From positions 4,464,001-4,528,000 of the forward strand of contig OZ253536.1 of the NCBI GenBank assembly GCA_965262425.1: 64,000 bases of DNA, in the 5' to 3' direction. Numbering within the stretch: position 1 is the stretch's first letter; every line of letters begins with the position of its first letter. Shown here piece after piece: positions 6,916-16,271 of the stretch. Origin of the DNA: CAZOZZ01 sp965262425 (lineage in GTDB: Bacteria; Acidobacteriota; Terriglobia; 20CM-2-55-15). The notes under the pieces were generated by a model that was not told the origin of the DNA, did no database searches, and was given only the letters and a program-made list of their open reading frames with translations. The translations under genes were made by a program, and so were the position numbers.

Positions 6916-9351
6916 ATGACAAGGCATACCTTCTTGCTGGGCACCGTGATTCTGATGGTGGTCCTGGCCCCACAACCCCATCTTTCGCAGCCTGCGCAGG
7001 ACCCGACCCTCGCGCGGCCGATGGTCGCCGGCCAGACGGTGTCGGCTGAGTCGCAGCAGGCGCTCGTCGATCAGTACTGCAGCTACTGCCACGACGACGT
7101 CGAAATGGCTGGGGGGATGAGCCTGTCCGGGCTGGATCTGGCGCACGTCGAGGAGAGCGCGAAGTTGGTCGAGGGGATGATCCGTAAATTACGAGCCGGC
7201 ATGATGCCGCCTTCGGGGCAGGAGCGGCCGGATGAGGTGACGCTCGAGGCCCTGGTGAGATTCCTTGAAACTGGAATCGACCGGGCTGCGGCCACCAATC
7301 CGAACCCCGGAGGACGCAGCTTCCAACGACTCAACCGCCCCGAGTATGAGCACACGATCCAGGACCTTCTGGCGTTGAAGGTGGATGCCGGAGATTGGTT
7401 GCCGCTCGACCAGATGCTGGCCAATTTCGACAACATGGCGGACGCCCAGCTTCTCTCTCCCACGCTCCTGGAAGCCTATCTGAACGCAGCAGCGGCGATC
7501 AGCCGGATGGCTATTGGCGATGGGGACGCCCCCTCCATCGACGTGACGTTCACTAATTCGCAATACCAGTCGCAACATCCGTGGGACCACGTCGAGGGGG
7601 CTCCATACGGGACGCGCGGCGGGATGGTGGTCGACTTTGTCTTTCCGGCCGACGGCGAATACGTCTTCGGGTTTATGTTCAGTGGCGGAAACAACACCAG
7701 GCTTGATGACATCGATGTCTCCATTAACGGCGAGCGGGTGGCCCTGCTGGCTTACGACACGGACAATGGCGTCGGCGGCTTCGACAATCGGGTCGGGTAT
7801 GCCATCGAGTCGGAGCCGGTCATTATTCGGGCCGGGCAGCAACGGGTGTCCGCGGCTTTCATCCGCCGCTCCGACGGGCCTTACGAAGACCTTATCCGTC
7901 CGCACGACTGGTCCTTCGCAGGCGGCGGACAGGGAGGCGCCGGGATCACGACGCTGCCCCATTTGAGGGATCTGGTCGTCAAAGGGCCTTACAACATTAC
8001 CGGACTGTCCGACACCCCCAGTCGTCAGAAGATCTTCACCTGCCGCCCGACCGCGCCGAATGAAGAACGGCCCTGCGCCCGCGAGATTGTTTCGCGGATG
8101 GCGGGTGAAGCGTATCGGCGGTCTTTGACACCGGGCGATCTCGACGGACTGATGCAGTTCTACGACGCCGGTGTCGAAAAAGACGGGTTCGAGGGCGGCG
8201 TGCAGAGCGCTTTGGAAGCAATCCTGGCGAGCCCCCACTTCGTCCTGCGACTGGAACGGGAACCCGCCGGCATCCGGCCGGGGCAGGTGTACCGTGTCAG
8301 CGATCTGGACCTGGCGTCCCGCCTGTCGTTCTTCCTTTGGGGAACTCCCCCGGACGAGGAACTCCAGACCCTTGCCGCCGGAGACCGGCTGTCGGAGCCG
8401 GGCGAACTGGAACGTCAGGCACGGCGGATGCTGGCCGACCCACGCTCGGAAGCGCTGGGCACCCGGTTCGCCGCGCAGTGGTTCCGACTGCAGGATCTCT
8501 ACAAGGTGCGTCCGGACGTGACCGTCTACCCCAACTTCGACGAGAACCTGGCCGACTCGATGAAGCGGGAGACCGAGTTGTTCTTTAACGATCTCGTTCG
8601 CGAGAACCGGAGCGTGCTCGAGTTGTATTCGGCCGACTACACGTTCGCCAATGAGCGTCTGGCGCGCCATTACGGATTTCCGAACGTCGCCGGAACTCAG
8701 TTTCGGAAGGTGCCGTATCCCGACACCAGGCGGAAAGGGCTCTTGGGACACGGCAGCGTCCTGGTGCTCACTTCCATGGCTAACCGGACCTCTCCGGTGC
8801 TCCGGGGAAAATGGGTCATGGAAGTCCTGATGGGGATCCCGCCACCACCACCGCCGAACGTGCCGTCGCTGGACGAGACCGAGGGCGCCGAGGACGGCAA
8901 ATTGCTGTCGACGCGCGAGCGAATGGAGAAGCATCGGCGGAACCCGGCCTGCAACGCCTGTCACAGCCTCATCGACCCGATTGGCCTGGCGCTGGATAAC
9001 TTCGACGTGACTGCAAAGTGGCGACTTCGGGAGAACGGAGTGGCGCTGGACACGCGAGGGCATTTCTACGACGGGACCCCGGTATCGAGTCCGAGTGAAC
9101 TCGTCGACGCGCTCATGAAGCGTCCCACACCACTGTTGAGGACGTTCACCGAGAACCTCATGGCGTACGCGCTGGGCCGGCCGGTCCAATACTATGACCA
9201 GCCGACCATTCGGGCGATCGTTAGAGAGGCGGAGGCAGACGACTACGGCATGTCGTCCTTCATCCTGGGCGTCGTCAAAAGCGACGCGTTTCAGATGAAG
9301 CGGAAGGAGTCGCCGGAGTCCGAGGACGCCGCGGGAATCGGTCAGCGCTAG
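6916..9351 (+). CDS. DUF1592-type diheme cytochrome protein 1
   Basis: An 811-residue exported protein. A signal peptide (TFLLGTVILMVVLAPQPHLS) is followed by the planctomycete-type cytochrome C motif CSYCH (C55, C58, H59), DUF1587-like (FQRLNRPEYEHTIQDLL), a carbohydrate-binding-like beta region (residues about 220-330), DUF1595, DUF1592 (LASRLSFFLWGTPPDEEL), DUF1588 (HGSVLVLTSMANRTSPVLRG) and DUF1585. A second heme site CNACH is at 679-683 inside DUF1588. The set is the standard DUF1592 architecture of Planctomycetota, Verrucomicrobiota and Acidobacteriota; the reaction is not established, but a periplasmic electron-transfer or oxidative role is likely. The stop codon TAG lies in the CTAG target of a MITE. 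A close paralogue follows. Confidence 0.92.
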   Translation: MTRHTFLLGTVILMVVLAPQPHLSQPAQDPTLARPMVAGQTVSAESQQALVDQYCSYCHDDVEMAGGMSLSGLDLAHVEESAKLVEGMIRKLRAGMMPPSGQERPDEVTLEALVRFLETGIDRAAATNPNPGGRSFQRLNRPEYEHTIQDLLALKVDAGDWLPLDQMLANFDNMADAQLLSPTLLEAYLNAAAAISRMAIGDGDAPSIDVTFTNSQYQSQHPWDHVEGAPYGTRGGMVVDFVFPADGEYVFGFMFSGGNNTRLDDIDVSINGERVALLAYDTDNGVGGFDNRVGYAIESEPVIIRAGQQRVSAAFIRRSDGPYEDLIRPHDWSFAGGGQGGAGITTLPHLRDLVVKGPYNITGLSDTPSRQKIFTCRPTAPNEERPCAREIVSRMAGEAYRRSLTPGDLDGLMQFYDAGVEKDGFEGGVQSALEAILASPHFVLRLEREPAGIRPGQVYRVSDLDLASRLSFFLWGTPPDEELQTLAAGDRLSEPGELERQARRMLADPRSEALGTRFAAQWFRLQDLYKVRPDVTVYPNFDENLADSMKRETELFFNDLVRENRSVLELYSADYTFANERLARHYGFPNVAGTQFRKVPYPDTRRKGLLGHGSVLVLTSMANRTSPVLRGKWVMEVLMGIPPPPPPNVPSLDETEGAEDGKLLSTRERMEKHRRNPACNACHSLIDPIGLALDNFDVTAKWRLRENGVALDTRGHFYDGTPVSSPSELVDALMKRPTPLLRTFTENLMAYALGRPVQYYDQPTIRAIVREAEADDYGMSSFILGVVKSDAFQMKRKESPESEDAAGIGQR

Positions 9352-9637
9352 GAGCCCGTGGTGAAAGTCTGTAGGGTCGCGCGCAGGGGTATTCGGGTCA
9401 CAGGCGCGAAATGAGGAGGAACGATGCATTGTCATCGTGACCGACGAATGACAAAGCCTGAGGCCCGAAGACCCCTGCGCCCTACGGGTTACGACGGCAT
9501 GGGGCCAGCTGCGGAGAGATGCACGATGAAGAGCATCGACGTCTTCGATGGGAACCATCGCCGTCGTCGTGGCGCCTTGCATCTAGCCCCATGGCGCTCG
9601 TAACGCGACCCTACAGACTTTCACCACGGGCTCCTCG
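9348..9637. mobile_element. MITE-B copy 1 (about 282 bp, CTAG target)
   Basis: A perfect 32-bp inverted repeat (ends GAGCCCGTGGTGAAAGTC) at 9350-9381 and 9604-9635 bounds a non-coding core. The left flank is CTAG and the right flank CTCG. A second copy at 37041-37318 has CTAG on both sides. CTAG fits the YTAR target of IS5-group elements, so this is probably a MITE mobilised by such a transposase. It starts on the stop codon of the first DUF1592 gene. Confidence 0.75.
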
Positions 9638-9691
9638 GAGCCTGCGGCCGAACATCAATCGCGAAACTGCCGTAATAGTTTCGTCGACGTG

Positions 9692-9714
9692 TTGTATACA
9701 AAGGTTGTATACAA
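9692..9714. promoter_or_regulatory. Two tandem TTGTATACAA palindromes
   Basis: Two copies of the perfect dyad TTGTATACAA (9692-9701 and 9705-9714) are spaced 13 bp centre to centre, about 330 bp before the second DUF1592 gene. Dyads of this kind are bound by GntR/FCD-type repressors. The remaining intergenic sequence up to 10040 holds the 37-bp block at 9888 and no gene. Confidence 0.45.
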
Positions 9715-9887
9715 AGACTGTACGTCGGATTCGCTTCACCGATTCCATCCTCGAACCGGGTGTGTTCCCTCCGATTTTCCTGGAACGTGGGCTGGTTCTT
9801 GGCCAGGAGCCCGCGCGCTTCATGGGATCTGTCGACGACAAGCCCGGGGGCCGCCATAACCCAGATTTTGGGGTCTCCGACAATCCC

Positions 9888-9924
9888 AAGTTATTCTGCT
9901 TGCTATACCTACGCCGAAATGATA
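9888..9924 (+). promoter_or_regulatory. Conserved 37-bp block upstream of DUF1592 gene 2
   Basis: Second copy of the block at 6827-6863 (35 of 37 bases the same), here 116 bp before the start codon. A run of A follows at the same distance in both copies. The shared block argues that both DUF1592 genes answer to the same regulator or share a promoter. Confidence 0.5.
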
Positions 9925-10040
9925 CAAGTTCAAAAAAATCCCCGTTAGTCCGTTTGGACTACTGGAGATAATTTTTCGTATTACTTAAGTGACGCACCGG
10001 CGACAGGGCTGAGGTGATCGGTGCATGGAAGAGCCCTACT

Positions 10041-12488
10041 ATGACAAAACCGATTCCCGTTATTCTGGGTACCGCAATTCTGGCCGTTGTCCTTCTGTCT
10101 CAAACGAACCTCGCACAGCCGGAGCAGACAGGTAGTGCGCCGGCCATGGTCGCCGGCCAGACCACCGGCTTGTTATCGGCCGACTCGCAACAAGCGTTGA
10201 TCGATCAATACTGCGTTTTTTGCCATGATGACGTGGAACGATCCGGTAACATGAGCATGTCCGGATTGGACCTGGCTCACCCGGAAGAAAGTGCCGACCT
10301 GGTGGAAGCGATGATCCGCAAGCTGCGAGCCGGTATGATGCCCCCAAAGGGGCTGGCGCGGCCGGACGAAGCGACGATCGAAAACTTTGCTGTATCGTTG
10401 GAAGAGGGGATCGACCGGGTTGCCGCTCTCAACCCGAATCCTGGTGGTCGTGCTTTCCAGCGGCTCAACCGGCCCGAGTATGAGCGCGCGATCCGGGACC
10501 TCCTGACCCTGGAGGTGGACGCGGGCGATTGGTTGCCGCTCGACCAGATGCTGGCCAATTTCGACAACATGGCGGATGCGCAGTTGCTCTCTCCCACGCT
10601 GCTGGAGTCCTATCTCAATGCGGCGGCCGCGATCAGCCGGATCGCAATTGGAGATCGGAAGGCGCCTGAGATAGACGAGACGTACACCAACTCGCAATAC
10701 ATTTCGCAACACCCCTGGAACCACGTCGAGGGCGCCCCGTACGGGACGCGTGGCGGGATGGTCGTCGATCACGTGTTCCCGGCCGACGGTGAGTACATGT
10801 TCGAGCTGACTTTCACTTCAGGGGGCAACACGAGGCTCGACGACGTAGACGTCTCGATCGATGGCGAGCGAGTGGCCCTGATGCTCTACGACACAAACGG
10901 TGGCGGCGGCGGCGCGGATGGTCGCGGTGGTGTCCCCGTGCAGACACCTCGTATCGCGGTTCGGGCGGGTCAACATCGGGTGTCCGCCGCGTTTGTCCGG
11001 CGGTCTGAGGGACCGTACGAAGATCTCATCCGTCCGCACGACTGGTCGTTTGCGGGCGGTGGTTCCGGTGGCGCCGGGATCACGACGCTGCCTCATCTGC
11101 GAGATCTCATCGTCAACGGGCCTTACAACATCACCGGATTGTCCGACACCCCGAGTCGTCAAAAGATCTTCACCTGCCGCCCGACGACGCCGGATGAAGA
11201 ACGTCCGTGCGCGCGTGAGATCGTCGAGCGTATGGCGAGTGAGGCGTACCGGCGGTCCCTGACATCCGGCGACATGGACGGCCTGATGCAGTTCTACGAT
11301 ATCGGCGTCGAAAAGGGCGGCTTCGAGGTCGGAGTTCGAAACGCTCTGGAAGCGACCCTGGCCAGCCCGCACTTCGTGTTGCGACTGGAGCGGGAGCCTG
11401 CCGATGTCGAGCCGGGACAGGTCTACCGTGTCAGCGACCTGGATCTGGCCTCACGGCTTTCGTTCTTCCTCTGGGGAACCACACCGGACGAAGAACTCCA
11501 GACGCTCGCAAGCGCTGGCCAGCTCTCCGAGCCCGGCGAACTGGAGCGGCAGGCCGAGCGACTGCTGGCCGATCCGCGCTCGGAGGCCCTGGGTACGCGT
11601 TTCGCCGCCCAGTGGTTCCGCCTTCAGGATCTGTACAAAGTGCGCCCGGATCCGAACTTCTATCCCAACTTCGACGAGAATCTCGCCGATGCGATGAAGC
11701 GCGAGACCGAGATGTTCTTCAATCATCTGGTTCGTGAGAACCGGAGCATGCTCGAACTGTACTTGGCCGACTACACCTTCGCCAACGAGCGTCTCGCCCG
11801 CCATTACGGGTTCCCGAACGTAGCAGGCACTCAGTTTCGCAAAGTGCCGTATCCCAACACGAATCGGCAAGGGATTCTGGGTCATGGTTCGGTCCTGGTA
11901 CTCACTTCGATGGCCAACCGGACCTCTCCGGTACTCCGCGGAAAATGGGTGATGGAAGTTCTGATGGGGACGCCACCACCACCGCCGCCGCCGAACGTTC
12001 CGATGCTGGATGAGACCAGCGGGTCAGCTGACGGTAAACTGCTGTCGACCCGGGAGCGGATGGAGAAGCACCGTGAGAACCCGGCCTGCATTGCGTGTCA
12101 CAGCATGATGGATCCCATTGGCCTGGCGTTGGACAACTTTGACGTCACAGCGAAGTGGCGCCTCAGGGAAAACGGTGTGACGCTGGACACTCGCGGCGAT
12201 TTTTACGACGGGACCCCGGTATCCAGTCTGAGTGAACTGGCCGATACGCTTTTGAAACGTCCGATTCCCTTGTTGAGGACGTTCACCGAGAACCTCATGG
12301 CGTACGCGCTGGCCCGGCCGGTCCAGTATTTTGACCAGCCGGCGATTCGGACGATCGTCAGAGAAGCTGAAGGACACGACTACCAGATGTCGTCCTTCAT
12401 TATTGGAGTGATAAAGAGCGACGCATTTCAAATGAAGCGGATGGAGCCTGTCGCCTCAGACGACGCGGCTCGAGCCGGCCGGCAATAA
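10041..12488 (+). CDS. DUF1592-type diheme cytochrome protein 2
   Basis: An 815-residue paralogue of the protein at 6916-9351, colinear through its whole length. The signal peptide is VILGTAILAVVLLSQTNLA; heme motifs are CVFCH (C58, C61, H62) and CIACH (683-687); the DUF1587, DUF1595, DUF1592, DUF1588 and DUF1585 segments are all present. The ATG at 10041 is chosen over an upstream GTG at 10014 because it aligns with the start of the paralogue. The main differences are in the Gly-rich part of the beta region (YDTNGGGGGADGRGG) and a longer proline run before the second heme. Before a MITE inserted downstream, the DUF1552 gene would have followed after about 45 bp, so the two were probably one operon. 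Confidence 0.92.
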   Translation: MTKPIPVILGTAILAVVLLSQTNLAQPEQTGSAPAMVAGQTTGLLSADSQQALIDQYCVFCHDDVERSGNMSMSGLDLAHPEESADLVEAMIRKLRAGMMPPKGLARPDEATIENFAVSLEEGIDRVAALNPNPGGRAFQRLNRPEYERAIRDLLTLEVDAGDWLPLDQMLANFDNMADAQLLSPTLLESYLNAAAAISRIAIGDRKAPEIDETYTNSQYISQHPWNHVEGAPYGTRGGMVVDHVFPADGEYMFELTFTSGGNTRLDDVDVSIDGERVALMLYDTNGGGGGADGRGGVPVQTPRIAVRAGQHRVSAAFVRRSEGPYEDLIRPHDWSFAGGGSGGAGITTLPHLRDLIVNGPYNITGLSDTPSRQKIFTCRPTTPDEERPCAREIVERMASEAYRRSLTSGDMDGLMQFYDIGVEKGGFEVGVRNALEATLASPHFVLRLEREPADVEPGQVYRVSDLDLASRLSFFLWGTTPDEELQTLASAGQLSEPGELERQAERLLADPRSEALGTRFAAQWFRLQDLYKVRPDPNFYPNFDENLADAMKRETEMFFNHLVRENRSMLELYLADYTFANERLARHYGFPNVAGTQFRKVPYPNTNRQGILGHGSVLVLTSMANRTSPVLRGKWVMEVLMGTPPPPPPPNVPMLDETSGSADGKLLSTRERMEKHRENPACIACHSMMDPIGLALDNFDVTAKWRLRENGVTLDTRGDFYDGTPVSSLSELADTLLKRPIPLLRTFTENLMAYALARPVQYFDQPAIRTIVREAEGHDYQMSSFIIGVIKSDAFQMKRMEPVASDDAARAGRQ

Positions 12489-12504
12489 CAACCGAGCAGA
12501 ATTA

Positions 12505-12837
12505 AAAATTTAGGGTCTTCCGCAGAATTTGTGGGTAAAACCGTCTTCCATCGCCGCTTGAGGAGACCACGGTGCTCGCCAAGCCTCAAGGCTTCCCTCG
12601 CAAGCTCGGCGGCTGCGCCGGCCTTGACCCTCGGCTGCGCTCCGCGGTGTCGGCTGGTGTGGGCGATGGGGAACGGGGCCTCCGGCGGGGGCTCCGGGCA
12701 CCGGGTGTAGGCGTCCGACCGAAGTGGGTACTGGAATATTCGCCGTCGAACAAAAGAATAAGGTACTTTGTTTCAATTACTTATGTGCGCTCAGGCCTTT
12801 GGACTGCCCACAAATTCTGCGGAGGAGGCAAAATTTA
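12505..12837. mobile_element. MITE-C copy 1 (317 bp, 8-bp target duplication)
   Basis: The element at 12513-12829 is flanked by exact copies of AAAATTTA (12505-12512 and 12830-12837). Its inverted ends contain CCGCAGAATTTGTGGG. Copies of identical length lie at 42858-43174 and 56067-56383 and differ at only a few positions. The GGGTCTTCCGCAG terminus and AT-rich 8-bp duplication resemble ISL3-family elements. It occupies the 370-bp gap between DUF1592 gene 2 and the DUF1552 gene, ending 29 bp before the latter's ATG. Confidence 0.85.
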
Positions 12838-12858
12838 CAGTCGAGGAGACCCAACAAC

Positions 12859-14277
12859 ATGTCCTACATCACTGGAAAACACATTGCCCGCCGGACGTTT
12901 CTCCGAGGTGCCGGTGCTACCGTTGCTCTGCCGTTCATGGAGGCGATGGTGCCAGCCGGACGTGGTGGCGCCACGGCCGCGGCCGCGGTGGACCAGACAC
13001 GGCTGGTGTGCATCGAGGAGGTTCACGGTCTTCCGGGCTGTAACGAATGGGGTGCCACCCAGCACCTTTACGCGCCTGCGACGACGGGGAAGGATTTTGA
13101 ACTTGGCGAGAACAACGCGCTGATCTCGCTGAAGGATTATCAGGAGTACCTGACGATTATCAGCAACACCGACGTTCGGAACGCCGAAGCACTGTCGCCA
13201 CCCGAGATCGGTGGTGACCATTTCCGTTCCAGCGCGGTGTTCCTGACACAGTCTCACCCCAAGCAGACTCAGGGTTCCGACCTTTGGGTAGGCACATCGA
13301 TGGATCAGCTCTACGCCCAGCGCTTTGGCCAGGCGACACCGATGCCGTCGATGCAGTTCTGTATCGAGACTCTCGATCAAGCGGGCGGGTGTACCTACAA
13401 CTATTCCTGCGCGTACACGGACTCGATCAGTTGGTCCAGTCCCAGCCAGCCCCTCCCCATGATTCAGGACCCACGCGTTGCCTTCGACATGTTGTTCGGT
13501 GCGGGCGGCTCTAGCGAAGAGCGCGCCGAGCGACGGGAGGCGCGCCGAAGCATTCTCGACTGGATCCTGGGCGATCTGGCCGATGTCCGGAATGATCTGG
13601 GACCCGCCGATCGAATCCGTATGGATCGTTATCTCGAAACGGTTCGGGAGATCGAACGGCGGATCGCGATGATCGAGATGCACAACAGTAGTGGGGACGA
13701 GAGGGCGCTGCCCGAGGCGCCGGCGGGCGTCCCGGATTCGTTCACCGAACACATGAAGCTGATGTTCGATCTCCAGGTGCTGGCTCTTGAGACGGACATG
13801 ACTCGCGTCATCTCGTTCAAGACCGGCCGCGACGCCCAGGGCCGGGTCTTCCCGGACAGCGGCTCCGACAGGGGTTTCCACGGGGCTTCCCACCACGGGA
13901 ACAACCACGAGCGGATCATGGACTTCAACAAGATCTGCACGTATCGCGTCGGCCAGCTTCCATACTTCCTCGACAAGATGAAGAACACCATGGAAGGGGA
14001 CGCCTCGCTGCTGGACAAGACGATGATCGTGTGGGGATCCCCGATGTCGGACGCGAACATCCACAATCATCGCCGGTCGCCGCTCTTCCTGCTCGGCCAT
14101 GCCAACGGCCATCTCGAAGGCAACCTTCACCTGAAGGCCGAGGACGGGACTCCGATGGCGAACCCGATGTTGACCATGATGCACATGCTGGGTCTGGAGG
14201 ACATCGACACGTTCGGTGACAGCACCGGCGAATTCTCTCTGACGTCGCCGGCATCCGGCACGTCCAGCCAGGCGTGA
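12859..14277 (+). CDS. DUF1552 protein with Tat signal
   Basis: A 472-residue protein with an N-terminal twin-arginine motif ARRTFLRG (R11, R12) and a short hydrophobic stretch, so it is exported folded. The body matches DUF1552: LVCIEEVHG, FRSSAVFLTQ, GTSMDQLYAQ, RRSILDWILGDLADV, SFTEHMKLMFDLQVLALETDMTRV-type segment, FHGASHHG and WGSPMSDANIHNH. The alkaline-phosphatase-like DUF1501 group is the nearest described relative. DUF1552 genes almost always sit next to DUF1592 genes, suggesting a common periplasmic task, still unknown. The ATG at 12859 follows GAGGAGACCC; longer readings would start inside the MITE. Confidence 0.9.
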   Translation: MSYITGKHIARRTFLRGAGATVALPFMEAMVPAGRGGATAAAAVDQTRLVCIEEVHGLPGCNEWGATQHLYAPATTGKDFELGENNALISLKDYQEYLTIISNTDVRNAEALSPPEIGGDHFRSSAVFLTQSHPKQTQGSDLWVGTSMDQLYAQRFGQATPMPSMQFCIETLDQAGGCTYNYSCAYTDSISWSSPSQPLPMIQDPRVAFDMLFGAGGSSEERAERREARRSILDWILGDLADVRNDLGPADRIRMDRYLETVREIERRIAMIEMHNSSGDERALPEAPAGVPDSFTEHMKLMFDLQVLALETDMTRVISFKTGRDAQGRVFPDSGSDRGFHGASHHGNNHERIMDFNKICTYRVGQLPYFLDKMKNTMEGDASLLDKTMIVWGSPMSDANIHNHRRSPLFLLGHANGHLEGNLHLKAEDGTPMANPMLTMMHMLGLEDIDTFGDSTGEFSLTSPASGTSSQA

Positions 14278-14290
14278 GGAGGAGAAGAGC

Positions 14291-16162
14291 ATGAGACGAT
14301 CTGTACTAACCGTGATTCTCGCCGTCGCGTTGTCGGTCAGTGTCGCTCTGCTGGCCGCGCCGGTTGAGTCGCCGGTCGCGGATGCGGCGATGCGAGGAAA
14401 CGCCGTTGCTCTACGAGCGCTGTTGCAGAAGGGCGTCGATGTGAACGCGGCGCATGGGGACGGCATGACGGCGCTGCACTGGGCTGCGGAGCGCGGGGAC
14501 GCCGCGATGGCGGAGATGCTGATTTACGCGGGCGCCAACGTGGCGGCGGTGACCCGGATCGGTCAGTACACACCCCTCCACGTGGCCAGCAGGGCAGGCA
14601 ACGCCGCGGTGGTCGAGACACTGCTCGAGTCCGGCGCGGACGCGACTGCCCGCACGACGAATAGCGACACGACGCCACTCCATATGGCGGCTGCGGCAGG
14701 CAACGCCGACGTCATATCGGCTCTGATCGAGGCGGGTGCGGACGTTAACGCCAAAGAGGGCGAGTGGGAGCAGACGCCATTGATCTTTGCGGCGTCCCAG
14801 AACCGTCTCGATGCGATCAAAGTGTTGCTCGAGCTTGACGCCGATGTGGGCCTTGCGTCGAAAACAGTGGACCTTGTGGCCACCGGCAGGGTGGTGAGCG
14901 CGGCCCGCGATCTCCAACGCGACATTCTGGACTCCTACCAGGAGCCGACACCGAGCCAGGTCCAGGCGGCGGTCCTGGCGGCGCGGGAAGTGTATCTTTC
15001 CGGGAAAATTCCGGAAGCAAGAGATCGTGGGGGCGTAGGTGCTCGAGGCGGTCGAGGCGGTCGCGGAGGTAGAGGAGGCGGTCGAAATCGCACGCCTTCG
15101 GTTACGAAGTCCGGTGGACTGACGCCGTTGCTTCACGCCTCCCGGCAGGGCTACACCGATGTGGCGATGGCTCTTATCGATGGGGGCGCCGACGTCAATC
15201 AGGTCAGTGCGGCAGATGGTACAAGCCCGTTGTTGATGGCGGTGATCAACGCCCAGTTCGACCTGGCGGTGCAATTGATCGACCGGGGCGCGGACCCGAA
15301 TCTGGGGGACAACGTCCACAACGCGACACCACTCTGGGCGGCCGTCAACGCGGAGTGGCAGCCCAGAACCCGGTTTCCGCAACCGCAAGAGCACGGGCTC
15401 CAGCAGAACACCTACCTGAACGTTATGGAGGCGCTGCTCGAGGTGGGTGCGGATCCGGACGCCCGGCTGAAGAAACATCCCTGGTACATGGTCTACACAG
15501 GCTGCGGGAACGGTAACTGCGGCCTCGAAGACACGAACGGTTCGACGCCGTTCTGGCGCGCCGCATATGCGACCGACGTCCAGGCGATGCGTCTGCTCGG
15601 CAAATACGGAACGGATGCAAACATCCCGACCAAGGCGCCCGCACCGCGGGCACCGAGGGGCGGGACTACTGCCGAAAACATCGACACGACTCCGCTCCTC
15701 CAGCCCGCCGGACCCGGCCTGTGGCCGGCGACCAGCACAAGGGGCCTGGGGCCGGACGCCTCAGGTTTGCCGAAGATCAAGGAAGGCGGTCCGGGCGTGT
15801 TTGCGATTCATGCCGCTGCGGGTGTCGGTTACGGTGAAGGCTTTACAGGAAACGCCCACCGCCACGCGCCGGATGCCTGGCTCACGGCCGTGAAGTATCT
15901 GGTTGAAGAGCTCGGAGCCGACGTGAACGCCCGGGACTTTGGCGGCTACACTCCGCTCCATCATGCCGCGGCTCGTGGCGACAACGAGATGATCCTTTAT
16001 CTCGTGGAGCAGGGCGGGGATGTAACAGCCGTGGCCCGGAACGGACAAACCACTGCGGACCTGGCCAACGGCCCCGTTCAGCGTGTCTCCCCGTTCCCCG
16101 AGACCGTGGCCCTGTTGGAGAAGCTCGGTGCAAAGAACAATGATAATTGCGTGACGTGCTGA
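14291..16162 (+). CDS. Exported ankyrin-repeat protein with Arg/Gly linker
   Basis: A 623-residue protein starting 13 bp after the DUF1552 stop, with GAGGAGAAG before the ATG. The first 23 or so residues form a signal peptide (VILAVALSVSVALLAAP). Ankyrin repeats (for example GMTALHWAAERGDAAMAEML, YTPLHVASRAGNAAVVETL) fill about residues 30-200. A strongly basic Gly/Arg linker (GARGGRGGRGGRGGGR) lies near residues 247-270, and more ankyrin repeats, some interrupted by loops, run to about 600. The end has paired cysteines (NCVTC). Tight spacing places it in the DUF1592/DUF1552 operon, probably as a periplasmic scaffold; the next gene encodes the same type of linker. Confidence 0.9.
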   Translation: MRRSVLTVILAVALSVSVALLAAPVESPVADAAMRGNAVALRALLQKGVDVNAAHGDGMTALHWAAERGDAAMAEMLIYAGANVAAVTRIGQYTPLHVASRAGNAAVVETLLESGADATARTTNSDTTPLHMAAAAGNADVISALIEAGADVNAKEGEWEQTPLIFAASQNRLDAIKVLLELDADVGLASKTVDLVATGRVVSAARDLQRDILDSYQEPTPSQVQAAVLAAREVYLSGKIPEARDRGGVGARGGRGGRGGRGGGRNRTPSVTKSGGLTPLLHASRQGYTDVAMALIDGGADVNQVSAADGTSPLLMAVINAQFDLAVQLIDRGADPNLGDNVHNATPLWAAVNAEWQPRTRFPQPQEHGLQQNTYLNVMEALLEVGADPDARLKKHPWYMVYTGCGNGNCGLEDTNGSTPFWRAAYATDVQAMRLLGKYGTDANIPTKAPAPRAPRGGTTAENIDTTPLLQPAGPGLWPATSTRGLGPDASGLPKIKEGGPGVFAIHAAAGVGYGEGFTGNAHRHAPDAWLTAVKYLVEELGADVNARDFGGYTPLHHAAARGDNEMILYLVEQGGDVTAVARNGQTTADLANGPVQRVSPFPETVALLEKLGAKNNDNCVTC

Positions 16163-16271
16163 CCTGGCAAGCCTGGCCGGTGTGGACCGGCCAGGTTCGC
16201 CGGTACCCCTACACGAATCTGTCAACCGTCAGTTGGCACCGTCCTCCGAACGTTGAACAAGGGAGCTCACG

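Noticed and set aside
7189..9582. 797-codon open frame on the minus strand opposite DUF1592 gene 1
   Set aside because: It mirrors the codon bias of the plus-strand gene, has no family motifs and is full of low-information residues. Similar shadows oppose the DUF1552, ankyrin and M16 genes.
12510..12776. 88-residue frame found identically in all three MITE-C copies
   Set aside because: Identity of the protein only reflects identical DNA. In two copies the frame runs out of the element into unrelated flank, and no ribosome site or known fold is seen.
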